Shown: in pieces, positions 27,559 through 36,522 of the stretch
Numbering within the stretch: position 1 is the first letter of the stretch
Layout: each line of letters begins with the position of its first letter
NCBI RefSeq assembly: GCF_902459695.1
Contig: NZ_CABPRZ010000012.1
Location: 115,868-179,867 of the forward strand
Direction: 5' to 3'
Length of the DNA: 64,000 nucleotides
DNA from: Pandoraea terrae
Lineage (GTDB): Bacteria; Pseudomonadota; Gammaproteobacteria; Burkholderiales; Burkholderiaceae
Notes under the pieces: model-generated
Databases searched by the model: none
The model's input: the letters and a program-made list of their open reading frames with translations, nothing else
What the model was told of the DNA's origin: nothing
Made by a program: the position numbers and the translations under genes

Positions 27559-27881
27559 TGCCTTGATAGCCGACGCCGGCGCGACAGGAACCGCCGGCGC
27601 CGCCCCGCGCTCACAGGGGATCTTCCGATATTTCGGTTGAAGAACCGGGTCGGCAGGTCCTTGCGCCCATCCGTGACATTCGGCACGCATCCCTTGTAGA
27701 TCAAGGCGAAGGCCTCCCTCGCCCACGCGGAATAGTGCGCGTCCCCTGCCCCGCACTCATCGCAAACGCCTTGGCGCCGCCGGCGAATCGATCCGGATGC
27801 GCTACATTGACTGCGCCCCCCGATTCAACCATTGCAAGAAAGGTTCGCTGTCGTTGGCGAGCCTCGGCTCGGGCACACGTC
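27559..27881. other. intergenic region before the Shedu-like gene
   Basis: 323 bp. It includes GC-rich GCCGGCGC repeats near 27577 and 27595 (possible terminator for the membrane-protein gene), and a weak -10 TACATT at 27803-27808. A short minus-strand open frame at 27519-27704 looks protein-like in part but has no recognised family. Confidence 0.35.
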
Positions 27882-29015
27882 ATGACAAGTCACACTAAAT
27901 CGCAGCATTCAGCACAGTTCAGCCGGCTCGACCGAATCGCCGATGCGGCAGCGGCAACCCGCCCTCAGGTATCTGCGTGGATTGACGAGGATGTGTACCC
28001 CTATCGGGGCGCAACCGCTACCCATATGGCGCGACTTGAGCGCCAGGTGTTCGATATTGTCGCCACCCATGTGGCGCAGTACCTGCCCGAATTCGATTCG
28101 ATGCCGGCGAAGCAACGCGCATTGGTCCTGAGCATGCTGCGGGAAACGGTCGAAAAGAGTCCGGCAAATCTCCTGGCCATCGTCACCGAGGTCCTGCTGC
28201 TTCCCGCGCCGCAGCGCGAGATGCTGGCCGATCTGCTGGAAGACGTTTCGCTTGCCTCCATGATCAGCGCCGCGCGAACTGTCGCCGATCGCCTCAAGTT
28301 CCTGAAAGGCCTCGAGACAATGATCTTCGCGCGCAAACGCGGCAAAAAGCTGCGTGAGCGCGACCAACTCCACCGCATCGTCGCCGAAAATTGCTGGCTC
28401 TTCGGGGAGGAGTATCTCCTTTCGGTGAGCGACAGGTCTCTGACGGAGGTACTCAGGGCCCATCAGAAATTGATCGGAGAAGACGTCCTCATCGACGTCC
28501 CGGTCCCGCACATCTCACAAACGCGGGGTATCGTGGATCTCGTCCTGTCGAAGGCGACGCGTCAGCATCGGCCGAATTCGCTTTCGCACCTGGTGATCGA
28601 ACTCAAGGCACCGGGGACAACGCTCAACTCGGTGGAGATTTCGCAGATCGAGGGCTATGCGTTCTCGCTGTTCGAAGAGCGGCGCTTTCGCAATGTCGAC
28701 GTCCAGTGGGACTTCTGGTTACTTGGCGACGACCTGGGCCCGCACGCCCGCGGCCGGATTCTTGACGCCGACTCGGGGCTCATCATCAACACGCGCGGGC
28801 TGAAGGTGCATATCAAGACGTGGGCACAGCTCATCGACGCCAACCGCGCGCGCATGCAGTACCTCCAGGAACGGCTCGAGTTTCATCCTGATGAAACCGG
28901 ATCGTTGGATTATATGTACGATACCTATGCCCAGTATCTCAACGAATCCGCGTGCGTGTCGGAGCCGTCTGCCATCTACGGCGCCGGGGCCAAACACGCG
29001 TTGCCGGTTGGATAA
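27882..29015 (+). CDS. Shedu-like (DUF4263-type) PD-(D/E)XK nuclease-domain protein
   Basis: A 377-residue soluble protein. Residues 1-160 are mostly helical with no family I recognise. From about 164 the sequence HRIVAENCWLFGEEY opens a domain resembling DUF4263/SduA: IVDLVLS (Asp219), LSHLVIELKAP (Glu240-x-Lys242) and QIEGYAFSLFEE (Gln255) give the D...ExK...Q layout of PD-(D/E)XK nucleases. Such proteins act alone in Shedu antiphage defence or beside ATP-binding partners; none is adjacent. The start at MTSHTKSQHS (27882) avoids an Arg/Ala-rich non-homologous extension. Nuclease fold likely, defence role inference. Confidence 0.65.
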   Translation: MTSHTKSQHSAQFSRLDRIADAAAATRPQVSAWIDEDVYPYRGATATHMARLERQVFDIVATHVAQYLPEFDSMPAKQRALVLSMLRETVEKSPANLLAIVTEVLLLPAPQREMLADLLEDVSLASMISAARTVADRLKFLKGLETMIFARKRGKKLRERDQLHRIVAENCWLFGEEYLLSVSDRSLTEVLRAHQKLIGEDVLIDVPVPHISQTRGIVDLVLSKATRQHRPNSLSHLVIELKAPGTTLNSVEISQIEGYAFSLFEERRFRNVDVQWDFWLLGDDLGPHARGRILDADSGLIINTRGLKVHIKTWAQLIDANRARMQYLQERLEFHPDETGSLDYMYDTYAQYLNESACVSEPSAIYGAGAKHALPVG

Positions 29016-29067
29016 GCTACCATCGGGCTGACGCTTCGCTGAACGCCTCCCACCGACGAGTTGACTC

Positions 29068-30048
29068 ATGACCTCTCCAAACCTGGCAATCACGTATGAC
29101 GACATCGTCGCCGCGCACGACCGGATCCGCGCAGCGGCCCATCGCACGCCTGTCCTGACCTCGGCCACCGCCGACGCGCTCACCGGCGCGAAGTTGTTCT
29201 TCAAGGCGGAGAATTTCCAGCGCATGGGCGCGTTCAAGTTTCGCGGCGCCTACAACGCCATCGCCCAGTTTTCGCCCGCCCAGCGCGCGGCAGGCCTGCT
29301 TGCGTTCTCGTCCGGCAATCACGCGCAAGCCATTGCCCTGTCGGCTCGCCTGCTCGGCGTCAAGGCCGTCATCCTCATGCCGGAAGACGCCCCCGCCGTC
29401 AAAATCGAGGCTACGCGGGGCTACGGCGCAGAAGTCATCCTGTTCGACCGCTACAAGGAAGATCGTGAAGCCTTGGCCAAACGCCTCGCGTCCGATCGCG
29501 GCCTGACGCTGATTCCGCCATACGATCACGCGCATATCATGGCCGGCCAGGGCACGACCGCCAAGGAGTTGATCGAGGATGCGGGCGAACTCGACATGCT
29601 GTTCGTCTGCCTGGGCGGCGGCGGGCTGTTATCCGGCTGCGCCGTGGCTGCAAAAGGGCTGAATCCGAACATCCGCATCTACGGCGTCGAGCCGGAAGCG
29701 GGCAACGACGGCCAGCAAAGCTTCCGCACCGGCCAAATCGTTCACATCGACACGCCGCGCACGCTCGCAGACGGCGCGCAAACGCAGCATCTCGGCCAGT
29801 TGACGTTCCCCGTCATCCACGCGCTCGCCGACGATATCCTGACCGTTTCCGACGACGAACTCGTCGAAACGATGAAGTTCTTCGCGAGCCGCATGAAGAC
29901 GATGGTCGAGCCGACCGGCTGCCTCGCGGCGGCGGCCGTGCTCAACAGGAAGATCGACGTGACCGGCAAGCGAGTGGGCATCATCGTGTCCGGCGGAAAC
30001 ATCGATCTCGCGCGCTTCGCACGTCTGACCCTGGGGCAAAGCGAATGA
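29068..30048 (+). CDS. PLP-dependent threonine/serine dehydratase (hydroxyaspartate ammonia-lyase / serine racemase type)
   Basis: A 326-residue fold-type II PLP enzyme without a regulatory ACT domain, so of the catabolic, short class. It has the Schiff-base Lys motif FQRMGAFKFRGAYNA near residue 56, SSGNHAQAIA (substrate/cofactor loop) and the phosphate-binding CLGGGGLLSG. Likely activities are L-threonine or L-serine deamination, threo-3-hydroxyaspartate lyase or serine racemisation; the sequence does not decide. It stands alone, 52 bp downstream of the Shedu-like gene, convergent with the phosphonate arm. Confidence 0.88.
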   Translation: MTSPNLAITYDDIVAAHDRIRAAAHRTPVLTSATADALTGAKLFFKAENFQRMGAFKFRGAYNAIAQFSPAQRAAGLLAFSSGNHAQAIALSARLLGVKAVILMPEDAPAVKIEATRGYGAEVILFDRYKEDREALAKRLASDRGLTLIPPYDHAHIMAGQGTTAKELIEDAGELDMLFVCLGGGGLLSGCAVAAKGLNPNIRIYGVEPEAGNDGQQSFRTGQIVHIDTPRTLADGAQTQHLGQLTFPVIHALADDILTVSDDELVETMKFFASRMKTMVEPTGCLAAAAVLNRKIDVTGKRVGIIVSGGNIDLARFARLTLGQSE

Positions 30049-30073
30049 GCCACAACTGATCCGCGCGCGCCGA

Positions 30074-30622
30074 TCAACCTCGCGCCACCCGCCCCAACAC
30101 ATCCATATAGTGCTCAAGCGGTGGCGTGACCATGCCGGCGACCTTGGCCTTGTCGTCCCAGCGGCGCAACCGCAGCGCGTCTTCAGCGTAGGGCCGGGCG
30201 AGAAATTCATCTGCCGCTTCCCTTGAAAACACCCCACCCTGCAACGCCAGGCTGCGCACCGAATCCGCCGACAACTTGCCGTAATACTCAGCGTCGACAG
30301 CACACAGGCAACGCTTGGCGTCGACATGCAGCCGGATCGGTTCGAGCACGGCGTCGTCGAAGACCGGCCGCAGGAACGGCAAGGCGAAGTATTGGTGAAG
30401 ATCGTCGATGCCGCGCGCCGTGGGCGTTTCGCCATGGCGGTTCAGCAGATGACCGAGATCGTGAAGGAAGCTGGCGGCGACGAGCGCATCGCTCGCGCCC
30501 TCCGCCTCGGCAAGCGCGCCGCTTTGCAGGGCATGCGCCAGTTGGGTCACGGGTTCGCCCGTGTAGGCCAACCCGCCGAATTCATCGAACAGGGTGCGGA
30601 TGTCCTGGAGGCTCAGCGCCAT
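30074..30622 (-). CDS. PhnZ-like HD-domain mixed-valent diiron oxygenase, phosphonate-associated
   Basis: A 182-residue HD-domain protein of the phosphonate-degradation-associated HDIG family. PhnZ oxidatively cleaves (R)-2-amino-1-hydroxyethylphosphonate to glycine and phosphate with a mixed-valent diiron centre. The PhnZ signature is visible: Tyr20-x-Gly-Glu23 gating pair, His30, and His54-Asp55, each offset by four from Tyr24, Glu27, His34 and His58-Asp59 of PhnZ as I recall. The Fe(II)/2-oxoglutarate hydroxylase PhnY*, which makes its substrate, is absent from the window. Its start overlaps the Na/Pi transporter by 41 bases. Confidence 0.8.
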   Translation of the reverse strand: MALSLQDIRTLFDEFGGLAYTGEPVTQLAHALQSGALAEAEGASDALVAASFLHDLGHLLNRHGETPTARGIDDLHQYFALPFLRPVFDDAVLEPIRLHVDAKRCLCAVDAEYYGKLSADSVRSLALQGGVFSREAADEFLARPYAEDALRLRRWDDKAKVAGMVTPPLEHYMDVLGRVARG

Positions 30623-32351
30623 CGTTGGAACTCTCTTTTTGTTGAAGGTCGGCGGCCACCGCCAGCGCCACGTCGTCGGCGGCAGCAGCGCCCGGGGATT
30701 TCGGCGATTTCGGCTTGTCGCGCATGCGGCTCTTGCGCAAGGCCCCGGCATCGTCGAGCACCGGATAGGCGGTCGAACAGAACAGAGAATTCAACCGTTT
30801 CATGTCACTGATCACGTCCAGGTGCAGGGAACTCGTTTCGATACTCTGCACCGACTGGCCGGCCAGGCGATTCAAGTGCGTGTACGAATACGCGCGCTCC
30901 AGGTCGCGAAAACTTTCCTTTTCCACCATCAGCCGCTGGGCGCTCTTCAGGTCGCCATTGAGGAAGACCGACAGCCCCAATTGCAGATTGTTCACCAGCC
31001 GCCGATGCATGTCGCAAATCTCCTGCAGCCCGGCTTCGGAAAACGACAGCTTATGCGAGATTTTTTTCTCTTCTATGTCAGTGACCATGCGCTCGATGAT
31101 GTCACCCGCATGCTCGAGGTTGATCGTCAGCGAAATGATGTCCGTCCAGCGCCGGCTGTCCGCCTCGTCGAGATCCTCGCGCGACACGCGCGTCAGGTAC
31201 ATCTTCACCGCCGTATAGAGATGGTCGACGTCGTCGTCCATGCGGCGCGTCTCTCTCGCGCGCGCGACGTCGTTCGTCTTGATGACTTCCAGCAGGCCGT
31301 TAAGCATCTGCTCGATCAAGTCACCCATGCGCAACGTTTCGCGCGCGGCATTGGCCAGCGCCACCGACGGCATCGACAGTGCATTCTCGTCGAGATGCCG
31401 CGGCCGCATCGTTGTGTCGAGCTCCGGTTTGTCCTGCAACAGTCGCAGGCACAGCCGCGACATCGGTTCGGTGAACGCCAGGCACGCCACGCAGCGAATC
31501 AGGTTGTACGCGACGTGGAAATTGACGACAGCCTGCGCCGGTTCATCGGATAGCCAGTCGACGAGCGCCGGCCCATAGTCGACGAATGGCAACACCAGCA
31601 AACTGCCGATCAACTTGAAGATCAGGCTGCCGAACACCACGCGGCGGCCGGCGGCGTTCTGCGCCGACGACGTGAGCATTGCCAGCATGCCGCTGCCAAG
31701 GTTGGCGCCGATCACGAGGCACAGCGCCACCTTCAGGGAAATCACCCCGCTCGACGCGAGGGTGGCCGTCAAAAGCACGGCCGCGAGGCTCGAGTACGAA
31801 ATCATTGCGAACATCGCGCCGATCAGCGTGTCGAGCAGGACATCGCCCGTCAGCGATCCGAACAGCACCTTGACGCCGGCCGCTTCGGTCATCGGACGCG
31901 CGGCGGCCACGATCAATTGCAACGCCAGGATAATCAAGCCCAAACCGATCGCCACACGGCCCAGTTGGCCGGCACGCATCTGTTTGCGGGACAGGAAGAA
32001 AATGACGCCAAACAGGATCAGCAGCGGCGACAGCCACGACAGGTCGAACGTCAGTACCCGTGCCATCAGGGCCGTGCCGACGTCGGCGCCGAGCATGATC
32101 GCCAGCGCCGGCGTCAGGGCGATCAGCCCTTGCGCGCCGAACGAAGCGACGATGAGCGCGGTGGCATTGCTGCTCTGCACAAGGCTGGTCACACCGACGC
32201 CCGAAGCGAACGCGGTCAGCCGGTTCGAAATGCTGTGCGAAAGGATGCGGCGCAGATCCGCACCGTAGACGCGCAGGACGCCCGTGCGGACGATGTGCGT
32301 GCCCCAGATGAGCATCGCCACGCCGGACAAAAGGTTGAGCAAAGTCAGCAT
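30582..32351 (-). CDS. Na/Pi cotransporter (NptA/YjbB-like) with C-terminal PhoU-like domain
   Basis: A 589-residue membrane protein. It has duplicated Na/Pi-cotransport repeats with the QSSNATALIVASFGAQG motif (about 59-75) and the second GANLGSGMLAMLTS motif, roughly eight helices to residue 310, then a PhoU-like helical cytoplasmic domain (about 340-540). Bacterial members such as YjbB can export phosphate. Being in the phnR-A-Y arm and overlapping the PhnZ-like gene, it probably relieves phosphate excess from phosphonate breakdown, or takes up phosphate; direction is inference. The charged, low-complexity tail overlaps the next gene. Confidence 0.85.
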   Translation of the reverse strand: MLTLLNLLSGVAMLIWGTHIVRTGVLRVYGADLRRILSHSISNRLTAFASGVGVTSLVQSSNATALIVASFGAQGLIALTPALAIMLGADVGTALMARVLTFDLSWLSPLLILFGVIFFLSRKQMRAGQLGRVAIGLGLIILALQLIVAAARPMTEAAGVKVLFGSLTGDVLLDTLIGAMFAMISYSSLAAVLLTATLASSGVISLKVALCLVIGANLGSGMLAMLTSSAQNAAGRRVVFGSLIFKLIGSLLVLPFVDYGPALVDWLSDEPAQAVVNFHVAYNLIRCVACLAFTEPMSRLCLRLLQDKPELDTTMRPRHLDENALSMPSVALANAARETLRMGDLIEQMLNGLLEVIKTNDVARARETRRMDDDVDHLYTAVKMYLTRVSREDLDEADSRRWTDIISLTINLEHAGDIIERMVTDIEEKKISHKLSFSEAGLQEICDMHRRLVNNLQLGLSVFLNGDLKSAQRLMVEKESFRDLERAYSYTHLNRLAGQSVQSIETSSLHLDVISDMKRLNSLFCSTAYPVLDDAGALRKSRMRDKPKSPKSPGAAAADDVALAVAADLQQKESSNDGAEPPGHPHPVR

Positions 32352-32466
32352 GCCAGTTTTTCCGTGATCTTGTTATCAACGGGACCGGCGGTGCGCCGGC
32401 ACCATCGGGACACCGTACACCAAAATCACCCCCGCAACAATCGCGTCATCAATTTGTCACATTTGT

Positions 32467-32516
32467 GTGCTGGCCGGTGTCGCACCCCCGGTCACAGGCC
32501 AGCACCCCGCGACACC
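32467..32516 (-). promoter_or_regulatory. two interleaved perfect hairpin stems between phnY and the Na/Pi gene
   Basis: In transcript sense (minus), GGTGTCGC (32516-32509) can pair with GCGACACC (32483-32476), an 8-bp stem. GTGCTGGCC (32505-32497) can pair with GGCCAGCAC (32475-32467), a 9-bp stem. The four arms interleave, so the stems are either mutually exclusive or form a pseudoknot. The element lies 15 bases after the phnY stop and 116 before the next ATG. Attenuator, processing site or terminator are all possible. Confidence 0.6.
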
Positions 32517-32530
32517 GCTTGCGCTTGGCC

Positions 32531-33985
32531 TCACAGGCCCCAGGGCAGCGTGAAGGTCTTCAGGTTGGTGAAGCTCTTCATCGCCTCCTGCACGCCCTCC
32601 TTGTAGCCCAGGCCCGAATCCTTGATGCCGCCGAACGGCGTCAGCTCGATACGGTAGCCCGGGACTTCCCACACGTTGACGGTGCCGACCTGGAGTTCGT
32701 TGGCAAAGCGCGTGACGTAGTCCAGACGATTCGTACAGACGCCGGACGACAAGCCGAAGGCCGTGCCGTTCGAGATCGCGATGGCTTCGTCGATATTGCC
32801 GAACGTAATGATCGGCGACACCGGGCCGAACGTCTCTTCGCGCACGACCGTCATCGCCGGATCGACGCGATCGATGACCGTCGGCGAATACAACGCGCCT
32901 TCGCGCTTGTTGCCCACGAGCAAACGCGCGCCCTGCGACACCGCCTCGTTCACGCGCGACTCGAACAGCATGGCCGCTTCTTCGTCGATGACGGTGCCCA
33001 TGTCGACGTCACCGCTCGTCGGATCGCCATACTTCCACGCACGCGTCTTCTCCACGACCAGTTCCGTAAAGCGCGCCGCCACGTCCTTGTGCACGAGCAT
33101 GCGTTTGACAGCCGTGCAACGTTGGCCGGAGTTCTTGTACGAGCCCTGCACCGCCAGGTCCGAGGCGCGGTCGAGATCGGCATCTTCCATGACGATGAGC
33201 GGATCATTGCCGCCGAGCTCCAGAATGATGCGCCGGTACCCGGCCTTGGCCGCGATGTACTTGCCGATGGCCACGCCGCCCGTGAACGTGATCAGGTCGA
33301 CGTTCTCGTTGGTCAGCAGTTCGTCGGCGATCTCGCGCGGGTCGCCCGTCACGACTTGCAGCATCTCCGGCGGCAGGCCGGCTTCGTACAGGACGTCTGC
33401 CAGGTAGAAAGCCGAAAGCGGCACTTTTTCGGACGGCTTGAGCACCATCCGGTTGTTGGTCGCCACCGACGGCGCGACCTTGTGCGCCACCTGGTTCATC
33501 GGGTGATTGAATGGCGTGATCGCGCAGATCGCGCCCAGCAGCGGATCGCGCTGCGTGACCACGCGGCGCTTCTTGCCGTGTGGCGTCAGGTCGCACGAGA
33601 ACGCCTGGCCGTCGTCCTTGAGCGCTTCCGTGGCGGCAAAACCGAGCACGTCGGCCACGCGGCCGATTTCATAGACGGCGTCCTTCTTGCAAAGGCCCGA
33701 CTCCATCGTGATGATCGCCGCGGCCTCGGCGGTGCGTTCGCGCAGGATCGCGGCGGCCTTGTTGAGGACGTTCGCGCGCTCGAAACGGGTCAGCTTCGAA
33801 CGGTACTGCTTCGCGATCGTGAACGCGCGGCGGACATCGTCGAGCGAGGCCTTCGGCACGGTGCCGACGAGGTCGTTGGTGAACGGATTGAAGACTTCGA
33901 TGACCCGTTCACGGGTCACTTTTTCACCGCCGATACGCAGGCTCTCGGCGCGGAACTGGGGGTGCAGCTTGTGCGGCGCGTTCAT
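32531..33985 (-). CDS. phnY: phosphonoacetaldehyde dehydrogenase
   Basis: A 484-residue NAD-dependent aldehyde dehydrogenase that converts phosphonoacetaldehyde (from PhnW) to phosphonoacetate. General ALDH motifs: TPFNHPMNQVAHKVAPS, LELGGND with Glu256, and the nucleophile Cys290 in NSGQRCTAVKR. The start MNAPHKLHPQF at 33985 has a TGGAGATC ribosome site; an upstream in-frame start adds eight residues. Assignment to PhnY rather than a generic dehydrogenase rests on position between phnA and the Na/Pi gene, opposite phnW. Confidence 0.9.
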   Translation of the reverse strand: MNAPHKLHPQFRAESLRIGGEKVTRERVIEVFNPFTNDLVGTVPKASLDDVRRAFTIAKQYRSKLTRFERANVLNKAAAILRERTAEAAAIITMESGLCKKDAVYEIGRVADVLGFAATEALKDDGQAFSCDLTPHGKKRRVVTQRDPLLGAICAITPFNHPMNQVAHKVAPSVATNNRMVLKPSEKVPLSAFYLADVLYEAGLPPEMLQVVTGDPREIADELLTNENVDLITFTGGVAIGKYIAAKAGYRRIILELGGNDPLIVMEDADLDRASDLAVQGSYKNSGQRCTAVKRMLVHKDVAARFTELVVEKTRAWKYGDPTSGDVDMGTVIDEEAAMLFESRVNEAVSQGARLLVGNKREGALYSPTVIDRVDPAMTVVREETFGPVSPIITFGNIDEAIAISNGTAFGLSSGVCTNRLDYVTRFANELQVGTVNVWEVPGYRIELTPFGGIKDSGLGYKEGVQEAMKSFTNLKTFTLPWGL

Positions 33986-34077
33986 TCGGAGATCTCCACA
34001 GCAGGTCAATCAAGGATAGTCGTTCGGCCGATTCGCCGCGCGCGTCGATGGACGCACGCGGACCCGGCAAGCCCTCG

Positions 34078-35403
<1,326 letters not shown>

Positions 35404-35421
35404 TTACTTGGGGGATCCCAT

Positions 35422-36135
35422 TCAGCCTGCCGCCTTGACGGAAGGCTGACCATGCTTGGCGAGCGCGCCGCGCATGCGCGCGCGGCCCCGCTCTACGTGC
35501 TCGCGCACCACCTGCGCCGCGCGCTCCGGATCGCGCGACGCGATCGCGCTGACGATGTCGCGGTGCTCACGCTCCGACTTCGGCGGCGCCGACGCGTCGA
35601 CGACGAGCGCCTCATGACGGAACAGGCTCAATTCCTTGACGAGCCGCCGGTAGGTCTCCAGCAGCTTGCCGTTGCCGACGAGTTCGACGAGTGTGTCGTG
35701 AAACGCCAGATTGAGCCGGTAATAGGCCTCGGTGTCGCCCGCTTCGTTCGCCGCGTGCATCGCTTCGACCGATTCGCGCAGGCGGGTCAGTTGCTCCGAC
35801 GTGATCTGCTCGGCCAGCGTGCGGCCGACGTATTCGTCGAGCACCGCGCGCAGCGTGTAGATCTCTTCGGCCTCGGCCAGCGAAATCACACGTACGAACA
35901 CACCGCGGTTCTTCTCCGTTCGGAGCAAGCCCGCCTCTTCCAGCGCCCGGAATGCTTCACGCACCGGCCCGCGCGAGACACCCAGGCGTCCGGCGACTTC
36001 GATCTCGTTGAGCTTGGTGCCCGGCGTCAGCTCGCCCGCCATGATCTGACGCTCGATCTCGTGCTGCACCAAGGTCGTCAACGACTGGCTCTGCAACAAC
36101 TCGATGGCATTCGGCGAAGTGGATTTGCTGGTCAT
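35422..36135 (-). CDS. phnR: GntR-family (FadR/FCD) regulator of phosphonate use
   Basis: A 237-residue FCD-type GntR regulator. The winged helix covers about 17-85, with KLNEIEVAGRLGVSRGPVREAFRALEEAGLL as the typical recognition region. The all-helical FCD ligand domain follows (LRAVLDEYVGRTLAE, YYRLNLAFHDTLVELVGN, EHRDIVSAIASRDPERAAQVVREHVERG) with His/Asp metal-site residues. It matches the phosphonate-utilisation-associated regulators known in Burkholderia. First gene of the minus arm, divergent from phnS; the 17-bp dyad at 36200-36216 is its probable site. Confidence 0.9.
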   Translation of the reverse strand: MTSKSTSPNAIELLQSQSLTTLVQHEIERQIMAGELTPGTKLNEIEVAGRLGVSRGPVREAFRALEEAGLLRTEKNRGVFVRVISLAEAEEIYTLRAVLDEYVGRTLAEQITSEQLTRLRESVEAMHAANEAGDTEAYYRLNLAFHDTLVELVGNGKLLETYRRLVKELSLFRHEALVVDASAPPKSEREHRDIVSAIASRDPERAAQVVREHVERGRARMRGALAKHGQPSVKAAG

Positions 36136-36199
36136 ACGGCCGTTCCTTGCGTGACGACTACGTGATTAATTTTGTTACTTGACATTCAAGCACAACGTT

Positions 36200-36216
36200 T
36201 TGTAGATTGTCAACAA
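36200..36216. promoter_or_regulatory. 17-bp imperfect dyad, candidate PhnR operator
   Basis: TTGTAGATTGTCAACAA pairs TTGT with ACAA and GA with TC around a central T. This matches the short, T/A-flanked sites bound by FCD-type GntR proteins. It lies 65 bases before the phnR ATG and about 300 before phnS. Confidence 0.45.
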
Positions 36217-36408
36217 CATACACTTAACAGCAAACGGAATGTCGCCATTCCGAGACGGGCATCAGGGTAAAAGCTAACTGCATCACAGCCATAACCCAAT
36301 AAAATCAAGGCGTTTCATACTATCGGAGGCATTTGACGACCAGATGACAATCTCGCAGGGTTTCAAAAAAACGAAATAATTTGCAAATAAACTGCAAAAT
36401 CGCCGCTT

Positions 36409-36485
36409 CAAGAAAACGCCGGGCTGCCCCAAGTTTTCTTGTCCCCCTCGGGGGGCGACCTGGCGCGAAGCGACAGGTCAGGGGG
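36409..36485. repeat. REP-like intergenic element
   Basis: CAAGAAAAC (36409-36417) and GTTTTCTTG (36433-36441) form a perfect 9-bp hairpin. Then CCCCCTCGGGGGGC (36443-36456), GACCTG/CAGGTC enclosing CGCGAAGCG, and a closing GGGGG. The last part has the same layout as the 86-bp repeats at 20477-20648, with compensatory changes in the GAA-loop stem. It lies upstream of phnS and could attenuate read-through. Confidence 0.7.
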
Positions 36486-36522
36486 CATCTGGTAAGTGGT
36501 CGTTTTACCCACAGGAGCCATC

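Larger units (their letters stand above)
36136..36522. promoter_or_regulatory. divergent control region phnR-phnS
   Basis: 387 bp. The phnR-proximal two thirds are AT-rich and hold the 17-bp dyad and A/T runs (for example 36364-36410), likely containing promoters for both arms. The phnS-proximal third is the GC-rich repeat at 36409-36485. The ribosome site CAGGAGCC precedes phnS. Confidence 0.5.

Noticed and set aside
27519..27704. 61-codon minus-strand open frame after the PerM-like gene
   Set aside because: The first part looks protein-like (IYKGCVPNVTDGRKDLPTRFF), but it overlaps the membrane-protein gene, has no family and no ribosome site; too weak to call.
29068..30048. Dehydratase as a phosphonate lyase (PbfA-like)
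   Set aside because: It is a fold-type II threonine/serine dehydratase, whereas PbfA-type enzymes are aminotransferase-fold, and it is convergent with the phosphonate arm rather than part of it.
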